Source of the DNA: Chimaeribacter arupi
Lineage (GTDB): Bacteria; Pseudomonadota; Gammaproteobacteria; Enterobacterales; Enterobacteriaceae
Assembly: GCF_002858805.1 (NCBI RefSeq)
Contig: NZ_PJZI01000010.1
Span: forward strand, 1-64,000
DNA length: 64,000 nt
Direction: 5' to 3'
Both the position numbers and the translations under genes were made by a program. How positions within the stretch are numbered: position 1 is the first letter of the stretch; the number at the start of each line of letters is the position of its first letter. Under the pieces are notes generated by a model. That model worked only from the letters and a program-made list of their open reading frames with translations, did no database searches and was not told the origin of the DNA. Shown here piece after piece: positions 34,151 through 44,302 of the stretch.

Positions 34151-35443
34151 ATGGATGCATTTATTCTGCTGTTCTCGCTGGGCGTGCTGCTGGCGATTGG
34201 CGTACCGGTGGCGTACGCCGTCGGGCTGAGTGCGGTGGTCGGCGCGCTGTGGATCGACCTGCCGCTGGAAGCGTTGATGATCCAGCTCACCAACGGGGTG
34301 AATAAGTTTTCCCTGCTGGCGATCCCGTTCTTTATCCTGGCTGGGGCCATCATGGCGGAGGGCGGCATCGCCCGGCGGCTGGTGAGTTTCGCCTATATCT
34401 TTGTCGGGTTTATCCGCGGCGGGCTGTCGCTGGTGAATATTATGGCCTCCACCTTCTTCGGCGCGATTTCCGGCTCGTCGGTGGCGGACACCGCCTCGAT
34501 TGGCTCGGTGATGATCCCGGAGATGGACAAAAAGGGCTACCCGCGTGATTTCGCGGCGGCGGTCACCGCCAGCGGCTCGGTGCAGGCGATCCTGATCCCG
34601 CCCAGCCACAATGCGGTGATCTACTCGCTGGCCACCGGCGGCAGCGTCTCGGTGGCGGCGCTGTTTATCGCCGGGATTTTACCCGGCATCCTGCTCTGTT
34701 TGTCACTGATGGTGATGTGCGTCGGCTTTGCCCATGCGCGCGGCTACCCGAAAGGCGAGCGGGTGGCATTCCGTGATGCGCTGAAAATCTTCATCGACAC
34801 CCTGTGGGGCCTGATGACGGTGGTGATCATCATGGGCGGCATCCTGAGCGGGATTTTTACCGCCACTGAGTCGGCGGCCATCGCCTGCCTCTGGGCGTTT
34901 TTCGTCACCATGTTTATCTACCGTGACTACAAATGGTCAGAGCTGCCGAAACTGATGTACCGCACGGTGAAAACCGTCACCATCGTCATGATCCTGATCG
35001 GCTTCGCTGCCTGCTTCGGCGCAGTGATGACGTTTATGCAACTGCCGACGCGCATCACCGACTTTTTCACCGCCTTCTCAGATAACAAATATGTCATCTT
35101 AATGTGCATTAATATCATGCTGTTGCTGGTCGGCACCCTGATGGACATGGCCCCGATTATCCTGATCCTGACGCCGGTGCTGCTGCCGGTCGCCACCTCG
35201 CTCGGCATCGACCCGGTGCACTTCGGCATGATCATGATGGTGAACCTCGGCATTGGCCTGATCACCCCGCCGGTCGGCTCGGTGCTGTTTGTCGCCAGTG
35301 CGGTGAGCAAGGAAAAAATTGAGGCCGTGGTGAAGGCGATGCTGCCGTTTTACGCCGTGCTGTTCTTTGTGCTGATGCTGGTGACTTACATCCCTGCGAT
35401 TTCGCTCTACCTGCCCACCCTGTTCGGTGTGCACGCCGGTTAA
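34151..35443 (+). CDS. TRAP transporter large permease (DctM family)
   Basis: 430 residues, about 12 membrane segments. It is the channel subunit that couples sodium influx to substrate import. DctM signatures: FILAGAIMAEGGIARRLVSF, MASTFFGAISGSSVADTASI, PPSHNAVIYSLATGGSVSVA, and GLITPPVGSVLFVASAVSKE near the C-terminus. It starts 15 bp after dctQ. No catabolic enzyme gene accompanies the transporter (metC follows after a terminator), so the substrate is not given by context. Confidence 0.93.
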   Translation: MDAFILLFSLGVLLAIGVPVAYAVGLSAVVGALWIDLPLEALMIQLTNGVNKFSLLAIPFFILAGAIMAEGGIARRLVSFAYIFVGFIRGGLSLVNIMASTFFGAISGSSVADTASIGSVMIPEMDKKGYPRDFAAAVTASGSVQAILIPPSHNAVIYSLATGGSVSVAALFIAGILPGILLCLSLMVMCVGFAHARGYPKGERVAFRDALKIFIDTLWGLMTVVIIMGGILSGIFTATESAAIACLWAFFVTMFIYRDYKWSELPKLMYRTVKTVTIVMILIGFAACFGAVMTFMQLPTRITDFFTAFSDNKYVILMCINIMLLLVGTLMDMAPIILILTPVLLPVATSLGIDPVHFGMIMMVNLGIGLITPPVGSVLFVASAVSKEKIEAVVKAMLPFYAVLFFVLMLVTYIPAISLYLPTLFGVHAG

Positions 35444-35458
35444 GTTTTCCTCCCCTTT

Positions 35459-35487
35459 GCCCGTGTCGCGTCGTGACGGGCTTTTTT
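35459..35487 (+). terminator. dctPQM terminator
   Basis: GCCCGT-GTCGCGTCGTG-ACGGGC followed by six T residues, 15 bp beyond the dctM stop. Confidence 0.9.
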
Positions 35488-35647
35488 CATTTCCCCTGCG
35501 TCTGCCGGAGGTTTTTTCTCTTCTCCGGCAGAATGCCGTCTGAATCTGCTGTTTTTCCGCCCGGCGGGCAAAAGCATCCCCCGCCTGCCCGGCTGCGTGG
35601 TAAGTTAGGTGGAAGTTCGCAACATTAACAACAGGTAACCGGGCAAC

Positions 35648-36841
35648 ATGGCAGGAAAACATCGTGATACCGCGCTGGTCAGCGCCGGACGGCAGAAAAA
35701 ATATACCCACGGCTCCGTGAATGCCGTGATCCAGCGGGCCTCCTCGCTGGTGTTTGATTCCGTGGCAGCGAAAAAACACGCCACCGCCCACCGTGCCCAG
35801 GGCGAGCTGTTCTACGGCCGCCGCGGCACCCTGACCCACTTCGCGTTCCAGGAGGCGATGACCGAGCTGGAAGGCGGGGCCGGATGCGTGCTCTACCCGT
35901 GCGGTGCGGCGGCGGTCAGCAATGCCATCCTCTCCTTTGTCAGCGCGGGCGACCATGTGCTGGTAACAGGCTCTGCCTACGAGCCGACGCAGGATTTTTG
36001 CAGCAAAGTGCTGGCGAAAATGCAGGTCAGCACCACCTATTTCCCGCCGATGATTGGCGCAGGCATCGCGGAGCTGGTGCAGCCCAACACCAAAGTGCTG
36101 TTTCTGGAATCCCCCGGTTCAATCACCCTGGAAGTGCCGGATATCCCGGCGATGGTCAGCGCCGTGCGCGCCGTGGCCCCGGACATCGTTATCATGATCG
36201 ACAACACCTGGGCGGCGGGCATCCTGTTCCCGGCACTGGCGCATGATATCGACATCTCCATCCAGGCCGGCACCAAATACATCATCGGCCACTCCGATGC
36301 CATGATCGGCACTGCTGTCGCCAATGCGCGCTGCTGGGAACAGTTGCGTGAACACTCCTACCTGATGGGCCAGATGGTCGATGCCGACACCGCCTACATG
36401 GCGGCGCGCGGCCTGCGCACGCTGGGCGTCCGGCTCAGGCAGCATGAGGCCAGCAGCCTGCGGGTGGCGCGCTGGCTGCAAACCTGCCCGGAAGTGGCCG
36501 AAGTGCGCCACCCGGCGTTGCCCGGCTGCCCCGGCCATGAATTTTTCCAGCGTGATTTCAACGGCAGCGCGGGCCTCTTCGCCTTTATTCTGAAAGCGCG
36601 TCTGACTGACGCCCAACTGGCGCACTACCTCGACCACTTCAGCCACTTCAGCATGGCCTATTCGTGGGGCGGGTTTGAGTCGTTGATTCTGGCGAACCAG
36701 CCGGAAGAGTTGCAGGCGATCCGCCCGGCGGAGAGACTCCCCTTCAGCGGCACCCTGGTGCGGCTGCACATCGGCCTGGAAGATTGCGACGATTTGATTG
36801 AGGATCTGGCCGCCGGGTTCGCCCGCCTGCGTACCGCCTGA
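35648..36841 (+). CDS. metC: Cystathionine beta-lyase
   Basis: 397 residues, PLP enzyme that splits cystathionine to homocysteine, pyruvate and ammonia in methionine synthesis. Motifs: [58 protein letters not shown], and the PLP lysine in [17 protein letters not shown]. Its location between the transport genes and yghB mirrors the exbBD-metC-yghB order of E. coli, with dctPQM inserted. No clear MetJ box was found in the 160-bp gap after the dctM terminator. The start [14 protein letters not shown] at 35648 fits the family. Confidence 0.95.
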   Translation: MAGKHRDTALVSAGRQKKYTHGSVNAVIQRASSLVFDSVAAKKHATAHRAQGELFYGRRGTLTHFAFQEAMTELEGGAGCVLYPCGAAAVSNAILSFVSAGDHVLVTGSAYEPTQDFCSKVLAKMQVSTTYFPPMIGAGIAELVQPNTKVLFLESPGSITLEVPDIPAMVSAVRAVAPDIVIMIDNTWAAGILFPALAHDIDISIQAGTKYIIGHSDAMIGTAVANARCWEQLREHSYLMGQMVDADTAYMAARGLRTLGVRLRQHEASSLRVARWLQTCPEVAEVRHPALPGCPGHEFFQRDFNGSAGLFAFILKARLTDAQLAHYLDHFSHFSMAYSWGGFESLILANQPEELQAIRPAERLPFSGTLVRLHIGLEDCDDLIEDLAAGFARLRTA

Positions 36842-36932
36842 TCGCCTGCCGCCCCCGGCGCACTATAATGAGAGTATATTGACGGTGCGCCGGGCCCGAT
36901 TGGCGCACGTTTTATTCGCAACGGGAAGAACA

Positions 36933-37595
36933 ATGGAAGTACTGAGACATATTCTCCACGCGCTCTGGCAGCAGGACTTCAGCGCGCTGGCCGATCCGGG
37001 CGTGATCTGGATTATCTATGGCGTGCTGTTTGCCACCCTGTTTCTGGAAAACGGCTTATTACCCGCCTCCTTTTTACCGGGCGACAGCCTGTTGCTGCTG
37101 GCGGGGGCGCTGGTGGCCAAAGGGGTGATGAGCTTTATCCCTACGCTGCTGATCCTCACCGCGGCGGCCAGCCTCGGCTGCTGGCTGAGCTACCTGCAGG
37201 GGCGCTGGCTCGGTGACACGCGGCTGGTGCGCCGCTGGCTGCTGCAACTGCCCGCCCATTACCACCAGCGGGCCTTTACCCTGTTCAACCGGCACGGGCT
37301 GATGGCGCTGCTGGCTGGGCGTTTCCTGGCTTTTGTGCGCACCCTGTTGCCGACGATGGCCGGTATCTCCGGGCTGAGCAATACCCGCTTCCAGTTCTTT
37401 AACTGGCTGAGCGGCGCGCTGTGGGTCAGTGTGGTGGTGACGCTTGGTTTCGCCTTCAGCCAGATCCCGCTGGTGAAGCGCCATGAAGATGCCGTGATGG
37501 CCGGGCTGATGGTCTTACCGATGCTGTTATTGGTGCTCGGGCTGGTGGGTGTGGTGGTCATGTATATCCGTAAAAAGCGCGCCCCTGCGCAATAA
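36933..37595 (+). CDS. yghB: DedA-family membrane protein YghB
   Basis: 220 residues, 4-6 membrane segments. DedA proteins, including E. coli YghB and YqjA, are needed for normal membrane potential, cell division and lipid distribution; undecaprenyl-phosphate flipping has been proposed for the wider family. Motifs: [40 protein letters not shown], and [20 protein letters not shown] with the conserved Arg. The start ATG at 36933 lies 91 bp after metC, with AACGGGAAGAACA before it. An earlier in-frame start would overlap the metC end and is unlikely. Confidence 0.93.
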   Translation: MEVLRHILHALWQQDFSALADPGVIWIIYGVLFATLFLENGLLPASFLPGDSLLLLAGALVAKGVMSFIPTLLILTAAASLGCWLSYLQGRWLGDTRLVRRWLLQLPAHYHQRAFTLFNRHGLMALLAGRFLAFVRTLLPTMAGISGLSNTRFQFFNWLSGALWVSVVVTLGFAFSQIPLVKRHEDAVMAGLMVLPMLLLVLGLVGVVVMYIRKKRAPAQ

Positions 37596-37622
37596 CGTCA
37601 ACCCGTAACGCGATCCATTAAA

Positions 37623-37658
37623 AAACCCTGCCGGGCATCTTGTCCGGCAGGGTTTTAT
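37623..37658 (+). terminator. yghB terminator
   Basis: AAACCCTGCCGG-GCATCTTGT-CCGGCAGGGTTT followed by TATTT, 28 bp after the stop. Confidence 0.9.
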
Positions 37659-37861
37659 TTATTCACGAAACACAGAAAATAATAAAATTCCTACGCATCA
37701 AATCCATTAATTAAATTCTAATTAAAAACTCATTAATAAACCATAAATTGAAAATTCCACCGAAGAACGATTATATAAAGCGCGAAAAGTTCAATTCTAA
37801 ATAAATTTATTCGTTTCTTCCCCAATTAATAAGAGCCAACTCGATTAAGAAAGGATCTCCT

Positions 37862-39109
37862 ATGTTTAAGAAAAATTTGATAGCAATGGCGCTTCCCCTG
37901 ATGCTGGCAACGGCCGGTGCTCAGGCGACCAACCTGTATGACAACGAAGGCACTAAAATCGATTTCACCGGCTCCATCCGGTTAATGATGGAAAACTCCG
38001 ACTCCCGGGACCAATATAACCCCGGTAAAGACTCCACCCAGCTGAAAGACCAGGATTCCCGCTTCGGCTTCAACTTTGACCACGCCTTTAACCAGGGCCA
38101 GGCACACGGCATCGGCTATCTGGAATTCGGTAACGATACCCAGAAAGGCGAAGGCGATTTTGAAATGGCCAACCGTCAGGGCTGGGCCGGTTTCCGCATG
38201 GACGGCATCGGTGATTTGACGTTCGGCCGCGTCACCTCCCCGTTCGATGACATGGCGCGTTCTGACTTCACCTATGAATACGGCGGCGCACTGGGCTTTG
38301 GTGCTTATAACGGCGGCTTTATCGGCCGTACCAGCGGCACCGGCACCGGGGAAGATGAGTTCATCGCCCGTGTGTCTAATACCATCCGGGTGATGAGTGC
38401 GGACTTCAACGGCTTCAGCTTCGGCGGCACCTACACGATGCAGACCGAGCAGGATGACGGTGACACCGGCCTGCAAAACGCCTATACCCTGGCGGCGTTC
38501 TATAACTTCGGCACTGACAATCTGGATATGTACGTGGGGGCCGGTTATGGCTATGCCCATCTGGATGAAAATGGGGTAAGCCTCGCGGCGAATGAATCAA
38601 ACAGCAACTACGCCACGGTCAGCAACGGCAGCAACTATGACGGCGAAGACGGCACCGAGCAAATCTGGGGCTTGTCCGGTAAACTGACCCACAAACCAAC
38701 CAACCTCTCCTTCGCCATCGACGTCGGCCAGATGTATCTGGATAACGTGATTTCAGGTGACGTAGGCTACGACGGCAGCCAGAACGCGGATAAAGCGCTG
38801 TTCTATGTGGGCGACACCGCGACTGTTAACCTGCTGGGCCTGGGCGTGAAATGGGCCTATGACGGCGACAGCAGCATCTACGGCGGTTACTACCTGAAAG
38901 ATGCTGACGACGAGCTGTATGACTGGAAGGAACAGAAATATGTGGTCGGTACCGATTATTACTTCACTAAAAACGTCGTGATCTGGGGTGAATACGCCTA
39001 TATCACCGCCGAGTCTGAAAAATGGACGGACGTTAATAACGTGCAACACGATTTCGCAACCGTCGGTGATGACAACCGTATCGCTGCCGGTATGCGTATT
39101 TATTTCTGA
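37862..39109 (+). CDS. General porin (trimeric OmpC/OmpF-like superfamily)
   Basis: 415 residues. The signal peptide MFKKNLIAMALPLMLATAGA ends at AQA (residue 22); the mature part begins TNLYDNEGTKIDFTGSIRL. Alternating beta-strand pattern, acidic loops and a final aromatic residue (GMRIYF) indicate a 16-strand outer-membrane barrel assembled by BAM. It is larger than typical OmpC and has several Asp/Asn/Gly-rich loops (for example ANESNSNYATVSNGSN). The AT-rich 200-bp upstream region suits OmpR- or CRP-type control, but no box is assigned. The specific porin type cannot be named. Confidence 0.88.
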   Translation: MFKKNLIAMALPLMLATAGAQATNLYDNEGTKIDFTGSIRLMMENSDSRDQYNPGKDSTQLKDQDSRFGFNFDHAFNQGQAHGIGYLEFGNDTQKGEGDFEMANRQGWAGFRMDGIGDLTFGRVTSPFDDMARSDFTYEYGGALGFGAYNGGFIGRTSGTGTGEDEFIARVSNTIRVMSADFNGFSFGGTYTMQTEQDDGDTGLQNAYTLAAFYNFGTDNLDMYVGAGYGYAHLDENGVSLAANESNSNYATVSNGSNYDGEDGTEQIWGLSGKLTHKPTNLSFAIDVGQMYLDNVISGDVGYDGSQNADKALFYVGDTATVNLLGLGVKWAYDGDSSIYGGYYLKDADDELYDWKEQKYVVGTDYYFTKNVVIWGEYAYITAESEKWTDVNNVQHDFATVGDDNRIAAGMRIYF

Positions 39110-39210
39110 TGAAATACGTTTTTCTGAAGAAGTAAAAAGACTGGGTTAGTGCCCGTTACCCTCATAACGGTATTAACAATAACCACTGTTATTTTTCCTT
39201 GATTTATTTT

Positions 39211-39238
39211 ACGGCGCTCTCTGTGGCGCCGTTTTTTT
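39211..39238 (+). terminator. Porin terminator
   Basis: ACGGCGC-TCTCTGTG-GCGCCGT followed by six more T residues, about 100 bp after the stop. Confidence 0.9.
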
Positions 39239-39429
39239 ATCTGCCGATGCGATGACTTTCCGCTTCCGGTTAATTATTCCCTTTACTCCCTTTCCCCGCC
39301 GCCCTGCGGAAAACAATGCGGGAAGTGAGCATATGACGCCCCTGCAAGTCATGGCATCTTGACTACACTAAGAGGTCATCAGCACTCTGTTCCGTGCTCT
39401 GCACGGGAAACCCGCATAAGGAGATACCC

Positions 39430-40248
39430 ATGACGCAACCCATCATCAAACTGCACGATGGCAACCTGATGCCGCAACTGGGCCTTGGCGTCTGGCAGGC
39501 CAGCAATGAAGAAGTGCTCGTCGCCATTGAAAAAGCCCTGGAGACCGGTTATCGCCATATTGATACCGCGATGATCTACAAAAATGAGGAAGGGGTCGGC
39601 AATGCGCTTCAGTCAGCCTCGGTGCCGCGTGAGGAGCTGTTCATCACCACCAAACTGTGGAATGACGACCAGCAAAACGCGCAGGAGGCATTGGAAAAGA
39701 GCCTGGCGCGTTTAAAACTCGATTATGTGGATCTCTACCTGATCCACTGGCCGGAGCCGAAACAGGATAACTACATTGACGCCTGGAAAGCGCTGCTGAA
39801 GCTGAAAGAACAGGGCCTGACCAAAAGCGTCGGGGTGTGTAACTTCCACATCCCGCACCTGCAACGCCTGCTGGATGAAACCGGCAGTGCGCCGGTCATC
39901 AACCAGATTGAGCTGCACCCGCTGATGCAGCAACGCCCGCTGCACGCCTGGAACGCCACGCACAATATCGCCACGGAATCCTGGAGCCCGTTGGCCCAGG
40001 GCGGCGAAGGGGTATTTGACCAGCCGATCATCATGAAGCTGGCCGAGAAATATGAAAAGACCCCGGCGCAGATCGTCATCCGCTGGCACCTCGACAGCGG
40101 CCTGATTGTCATCCCGAAATCGGTCACGCCGAAGCGTATCGTAGAAAACTTCGATGTGTTTGATTTCCGCCTGGAAAAAGAGGAGATGAGCGAAATCGCC
40201 AAACTCGACAGCGGCAAGCGCCTCGGCCCGGATCCGGACACCAAATAA
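39430..40248 (+). CDS. dkgA: 2,5-diketo-D-gluconate reductase A / methylglyoxal reductase
   Basis: 272 residues, aldo/keto reductase using NADPH. In E. coli DkgA reduces 2,5-diketo-gluconate, methylglyoxal and other aldehydes. The catalytic tetrad is visible: Asp and Tyr in HIDTAMIYKNEEGVG, Lys in FITTKLWNDD, His in DLYLIHWPEP. The cofactor end has VIPKSVTPKRIVENF. The start at 39430 has a perfect AAGGAGAT RBS. In E. coli dkgA lies beside yqhD; here yqhD is absent and a porin and a PTS gene are the neighbours. Confidence 0.95.
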   Translation: MTQPIIKLHDGNLMPQLGLGVWQASNEEVLVAIEKALETGYRHIDTAMIYKNEEGVGNALQSASVPREELFITTKLWNDDQQNAQEALEKSLARLKLDYVDLYLIHWPEPKQDNYIDAWKALLKLKEQGLTKSVGVCNFHIPHLQRLLDETGSAPVINQIELHPLMQQRPLHAWNATHNIATESWSPLAQGGEGVFDQPIIMKLAEKYEKTPAQIVIRWHLDSGLIVIPKSVTPKRIVENFDVFDFRLEKEEMSEIAKLDSGKRLGPDPDTK

Positions 40249-40260
40249 TACCGGTCAGAC

Positions 40261-40288
40261 AAAAAGAGCCTCTTTAGAGGCTCTTTTT
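40261..40288. terminator. Bidirectional terminator between dkgA and the PTS gene
   Basis: AAAAAGAGCCTC-TTTA-GAGGCTCTTTTT, symmetric, between convergent stops. Confidence 0.93.
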
Positions 40289-40302
40289 ATTTCTGCCTGC
40301 CC

Positions 40303-41637
40303 TCAGTGGGCGGCGCTGGCGGTGCTGCCGGCCTCCTCTTGAGCCACTGCGGCGGCTTCTTCCGCCTCCTGTTGCAGCAGTTGCCTTTCATACACTTTAA
40401 AGAATGGGTAATAGACCACCGCGGACACCAGCGCCAGCACCACCACCAGCAGCGCGGCGCGTAAGTCCCAGCCGGTGCCCCAGGCCGCGCCGATCGGTGC
40501 CGGGGCCGTCCACGGCACCACCGAGATAACCCGGCCAATCAGATCCATTTTGACGGCCGCATAGGCGATCACGGAATTTACCAACGGCGCGACGATAAAC
40601 GGCAGGAAGAACGTCGGATTCATCACAATCGGCGTGCCGAAAATAACCGGCTCGTTAATGTTGAATGCGCTCGGCACCAGGCTGAGTTTACCAATCGCCC
40701 GCAGGTGCGCGCTGCGGCTGCGCAGGTAGAGCAGCACCAGCCCAAAGGTGGCACCGGAACCGCCAATCACAATAAAGAACGACCAGAACGCCTCCATAAA
40801 CACATGCGGCAGCGGCAGCCCGGCGGCCAGGGAACTCTGGTTCACCCCGAGGTTGGTCAGCCAGAACGCCTGTAACATGCCGGAGACAATCACCGCGCCG
40901 TGAATGCCGGCAAACCAGAGCAGGTGCGCCAGCAGCACCGACAGCAAAATGGCCGGCAGCGAATCCGCCGCGGAGATCAGCGGCTGGAAGATCGCCATAA
41001 TCGCCTGCGGCAGCAGCATCTGGAATTGGTTCTGGATCAGCAGGCTCAGCGGGTAGAGGGTCAGCACCACCACCAGAATCGGGATCAGCAAATCGAACGA
41101 TTGTTTAATCTTGGCCGGTACCTGATCGGGCAGGCTGAAGCCGATGTTGTAGTGCTTCAGCAGCCGCACCAGCTCCGTGGTGTAGAGCGCCACCAGAATG
41201 GCGGTGAAGATGCCGATGCCGCCCAGCGCGCCGGTCGGCAGCGCCTTGTCCACCTGCGGGGCCGCCACCAGCAGGAAAGCCATCAGCGCCAGCATCGCCG
41301 CCATAAACGGGTCGAGCTTATAACTCTGCGCCAGGTTATAGGCGATGGCGGCGGTGATGTAGATCGACATCACCCCCATCGTCATATTAAACGGCGTCAG
41401 GATCTCGGTTTCATAGTTCCCGGCAATCGCCAGCCACCAGCGCGCCAGGCTCCAGCCGCTTTCCGCTGAAAAAGGCGGGTAAGCAAACACCAGCAAAAAA
41501 GAGCCGACGATCATAAACGGCATCGCCGAGATAAACCCATCCCGGATCGCCATCACATGGCGCTGGGTGGAGAGCCGGCCCGCAATCGGGCTGATGTGTG
41601 TTTCAATAAAGCTGAAAATAGACTGGCTGACGCTCAT
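40303..41637 (-). CDS. Orphan PTS EIIC permease (lactose/cellobiose family)
   Basis: 444 residues, about 10 membrane segments. EIIC components translocate sugar while it is phosphorylated by EIIB. Family signatures: AIRDGFISAMPFMIVGSFLL, VLLAHLLWFAGIHGAVIVSG, and the motif NINEPVIFGTPIVMNPTFFL with the conserved Glu and Asn-Pro. The C-terminus is an Ala/Glu-rich helix (QQEAEEAAAVAQEEAGSTAS). No EIIA, EIIB, regulator or glycosidase gene is adjacent, so it must rely on partners elsewhere. Cellobiose, chitobiose or another beta-glucoside is likely, not proven. Confidence 0.88.
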   Translation of the reverse strand: MSVSQSIFSFIETHISPIAGRLSTQRHVMAIRDGFISAMPFMIVGSFLLVFAYPPFSAESGWSLARWWLAIAGNYETEILTPFNMTMGVMSIYITAAIAYNLAQSYKLDPFMAAMLALMAFLLVAAPQVDKALPTGALGGIGIFTAILVALYTTELVRLLKHYNIGFSLPDQVPAKIKQSFDLLIPILVVVLTLYPLSLLIQNQFQMLLPQAIMAIFQPLISAADSLPAILLSVLLAHLLWFAGIHGAVIVSGMLQAFWLTNLGVNQSSLAAGLPLPHVFMEAFWSFFIVIGGSGATFGLVLLYLRSRSAHLRAIGKLSLVPSAFNINEPVIFGTPIVMNPTFFLPFIVAPLVNSVIAYAAVKMDLIGRVISVVPWTAPAPIGAAWGTGWDLRAALLVVVLALVSAVVYYPFFKVYERQLLQQEAEEAAAVAQEEAGSTASAAH

Positions 41638-42018
41638 GAATTCAACCCTCTGAACCGGACAGAGATACGATCCCGCCGCGCGGAATCACCCATGTTTCGT
41701 AAGACCTGTCCCACCCGACGGTGGAACAGCATGGTGTTGACTGGCAAGAAAGAAGTGGTGCGTACCCATGCCGTTTCTTTTCTGAATTCCTATTTACAAT
41801 GAATGGCTTGGGGGGATTTTCTCGCTGCCAACCATGAACAGGGGCAGCAGCGGGTGCAGTGAAGTATGGTCAGTAACGCAACAGCGCCGCAACCGGTTTC
41901 AGTAACCGGTTGCCGTTTTTAATGGGTTCTGTGAGTCAGATCCAGAATTGTTATGGCGGTATAACAGCCGCTATTTCAGGCGGTGCGCGGCGGCTCGCAA
42001 AATGCCCGCCGCAGGGGC
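41638..42018. other. Gene-free region with a plus-strand terminator
   Basis: It holds the promoter region of the PTS gene at its left end and an isolated hairpin at 41889-41913 (GCAACCGGTT-TCAGT-AACCGGTTGC) followed by CGTTTTT. That terminator faces the plus strand although no plus-strand gene precedes it. A small RNA starting near 41740 is possible. Apart from this, nothing is supported. Confidence 0.45.
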
Positions 42019-44193
42019 TTATTTTCGTTTGCGGCCGGGGGCTTTGCCGGTTGGGCGCGCTGGTATCACATTGCCGCCCAGCCCGCCTGGATGCGATGGA
42101 TGGGGGCTATGGCGGGTCAGCGCCGGCTGGCTGCGGCGCAAGGCCGCTTTGGCCGCCCGCTGTTCAGCCAGGGTGGCGGCCGGCACCAGACACTCGCGCC
42201 GGGGGCCGATCAGCTGTTTCAATCCCATCGCCTCCAGCGCCTGCCGGATCAGCGGCCAGTTGGCCGGGTCGTGGTAGCGCAACAGTGCTTTATGCAGGCG
42301 GCGCTGGCGGTCGCCGCGCGGCACTGTGACATCGGCGCTGTTGTACGTCACCTTCGCCAGCGGATTTTTGCCGCTGTGGTACATGGTGGTGGAGGTCGCC
42401 AGCGGCGACGGGTAGAAATTCTGCACCTGATCAAGCCGGAAGCGCTGCTGCTTGAGCCAGCAGGCCAGGTTCACCATGTCCAGATCGGTGGTGCCGGGGT
42501 GCGCGGCGATGAAATAGGGGATCAGGTACTGCTCTTTCCCGGCCTCGCGCGAATAGGTATCGAACAGGGCTTTAAAGCGGTGGTAGCTGCCCATGCCGGG
42601 CTTCAGCATCATCGCCAGCGGCCCCGCCTCAGTGTGTTCCGGGGCAATTTTCAGGTAGCCGCCGACATGGTGGGTCGCCAGCTCACGGATGTAACGCGGG
42701 TCAGCCACCGCCAGATCGTAACGCACCCCGGAGGCAATCAGCACTTTCTTGATGCCCGGCAAGGCGCGGGCGCGCCGGTAGAGATCGATGGTCGGCTGGT
42801 GATCGGTGTCCATGTGCGCGCAGATGTCCGGGTAGAGGCAGGAGGCGCGGCGGCAGCTCTGCTCCGCTTTCGGTGAGCGGCAGCGTAGCTGGTACATATT
42901 GGCGGTCGGCCCGCCGAGGTCAGAGATCACGCCGGTGAAGCCCGGCACGCTGTCGCGGATAGTTTCGATCTCCTGCACGATGGACTCTTCGGATCGGCTC
43001 TGGATGCTCCGCCCCTCATGTTCAGTGATCGAGCAGAAAGAGCAGCCGCCATAGCAGCCGCGCATGATGTTGACTGAAAAACGGATCATCTCATACGCCG
43101 GGATACGCGCGTCGCCATAGGACGGGTGCGGCACCCGGCGGAACGGCAGCGCGAAGACGCTGTCCATCTCCTCGCTGCTCAACGGCATCGCCGGGGGGTT
43201 GATCCAGACATAGCGGTCGCCATGTTTCTGCATCAGCGCCCGCGCGCAGCCGGGGTTGGTTTCATGGTGCAGGATGCGCGAGGCGTGGGCGTAGAGCACC
43301 TTGTCCGCTTTCACTTTTTCATACGACGGCAGCAGCACATAGGTGTTTTCCCACGGCTTCGCCGGGGCAGCACGCACCGCGACCGGCTGGGCGGCGTCGT
43401 GCTGCTCACTGCATCCGGCCGTTTCACCATACGGGTGCGGCAGCGGATCGATGCGGCCGGGGGTGTCCAGCCGGGTGGAGTCCACGCCGCGCCAGCCCGG
43501 CGGTGGCTGGCGGCACATCACGGCGGTGTTGCGCACATCCGTCAGCGCGCTGACCGGCTCCCCGGCGGCCAGCCGGTGCGCCACCTCCAGCAAAGGCCGT
43601 TCGCCGTTGCCGTAGATAAGCAAATCGGCTTTGGCATCCACCAGCACCGAGCGGCGCACGCTGTCTGACCAGTAATCGTAATGTGCCACCCGGCGCAGGC
43701 TGGCCTCGATCCCGCCCAGCACCACCGGCACCTCCCGGTACGCCTCTTTGCAGCGCTGGCTGTAGACCAGCGTCGCGCGGTCGGGCCGTTTGCCGCCGAG
43801 GTTGCCGGGGGTGTAGGCGTCATCGTGCCGCAGTTTGCGGTCCGCGGTGTAGCGGTTGATCATCGAGTCCATGTTGCCGGCGGTGACACCGAAAAACAGG
43901 GTTGGCCTGCCGAGCCGCATAAAGTCGGTTTTGCTGTGCCAGTCCGGCTGCGCGATGATGCCGACACGGAACCCCTGCGACTCCAGCAGCCGCCCGACAA
44001 CCGCCATGCCGAAACTCGGGTGGTCAACGTAGGCGTCGCCGGTGATCAGGATAACGTCACAGCTGTCCCAGCCGAGCGCATCCATCTCGTCGCGGCTCAT
44101 CGGTAAAAAGGGCGCAGTGCCGAAACATTCGGCCCAATAACGGGGATAGGAGAACAGGTCGCGTTCAGGGCGCAGCAGACAGGTAGCAGGCAT
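42019..44193 (-). CDS. ygiQ: YgiQ-family radical SAM protein
   Basis: 724 residues. The [4Fe-4S] cysteines are in [15 protein letters not shown] (CX3CX2C, near residue 380), the radical SAM signature. The N-terminal domain ([20 protein letters not shown], then [11 protein letters not shown]) is the UPF0313 region. Later motifs include [14 protein letters not shown] and [20 protein letters not shown]. The C-terminal tail is basic and low-complexity ([22 protein letters not shown]). The reaction is unknown. E. coli K-12 ygiQ is split by a stop; here it is a single frame. Confidence 0.92.
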   Translation of the reverse strand: MPATCLLRPERDLFSYPRYWAECFGTAPFLPMSRDEMDALGWDSCDVILITGDAYVDHPSFGMAVVGRLLESQGFRVGIIAQPDWHSKTDFMRLGRPTLFFGVTAGNMDSMINRYTADRKLRHDDAYTPGNLGGKRPDRATLVYSQRCKEAYREVPVVLGGIEASLRRVAHYDYWSDSVRRSVLVDAKADLLIYGNGERPLLEVAHRLAAGEPVSALTDVRNTAVMCRQPPPGWRGVDSTRLDTPGRIDPLPHPYGETAGCSEQHDAAQPVAVRAAPAKPWENTYVLLPSYEKVKADKVLYAHASRILHHETNPGCARALMQKHGDRYVWINPPAMPLSSEEMDSVFALPFRRVPHPSYGDARIPAYEMIRFSVNIMRGCYGGCSFCSITEHEGRSIQSRSEESIVQEIETIRDSVPGFTGVISDLGGPTANMYQLRCRSPKAEQSCRRASCLYPDICAHMDTDHQPTIDLYRRARALPGIKKVLIASGVRYDLAVADPRYIRELATHHVGGYLKIAPEHTEAGPLAMMLKPGMGSYHRFKALFDTYSREAGKEQYLIPYFIAAHPGTTDLDMVNLACWLKQQRFRLDQVQNFYPSPLATSTTMYHSGKNPLAKVTYNSADVTVPRGDRQRRLHKALLRYHDPANWPLIRQALEAMGLKQLIGPRRECLVPAATLAEQRAAKAALRRSQPALTRHSPHPSHPGGLGGNVIPARPTGKAPGRKRK

Positions 44194-44302
44194 GGGCAGC
44201 TCGTTGCATCGGAAAAGGGGCGAAATTATAGGGAACGCGCCGCCCCGGCTGCGGCCTATTCGCCCTTTTCCTGGCCTGGATCAATAATTTTCTGCCGCCC
44301 GC

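Noticed and set aside
35488..35647. MetJ box upstream of metC
   Set aside because: A GCCGTCTGAA stretch is present, but no tandem AGACGTCT-like repeats.
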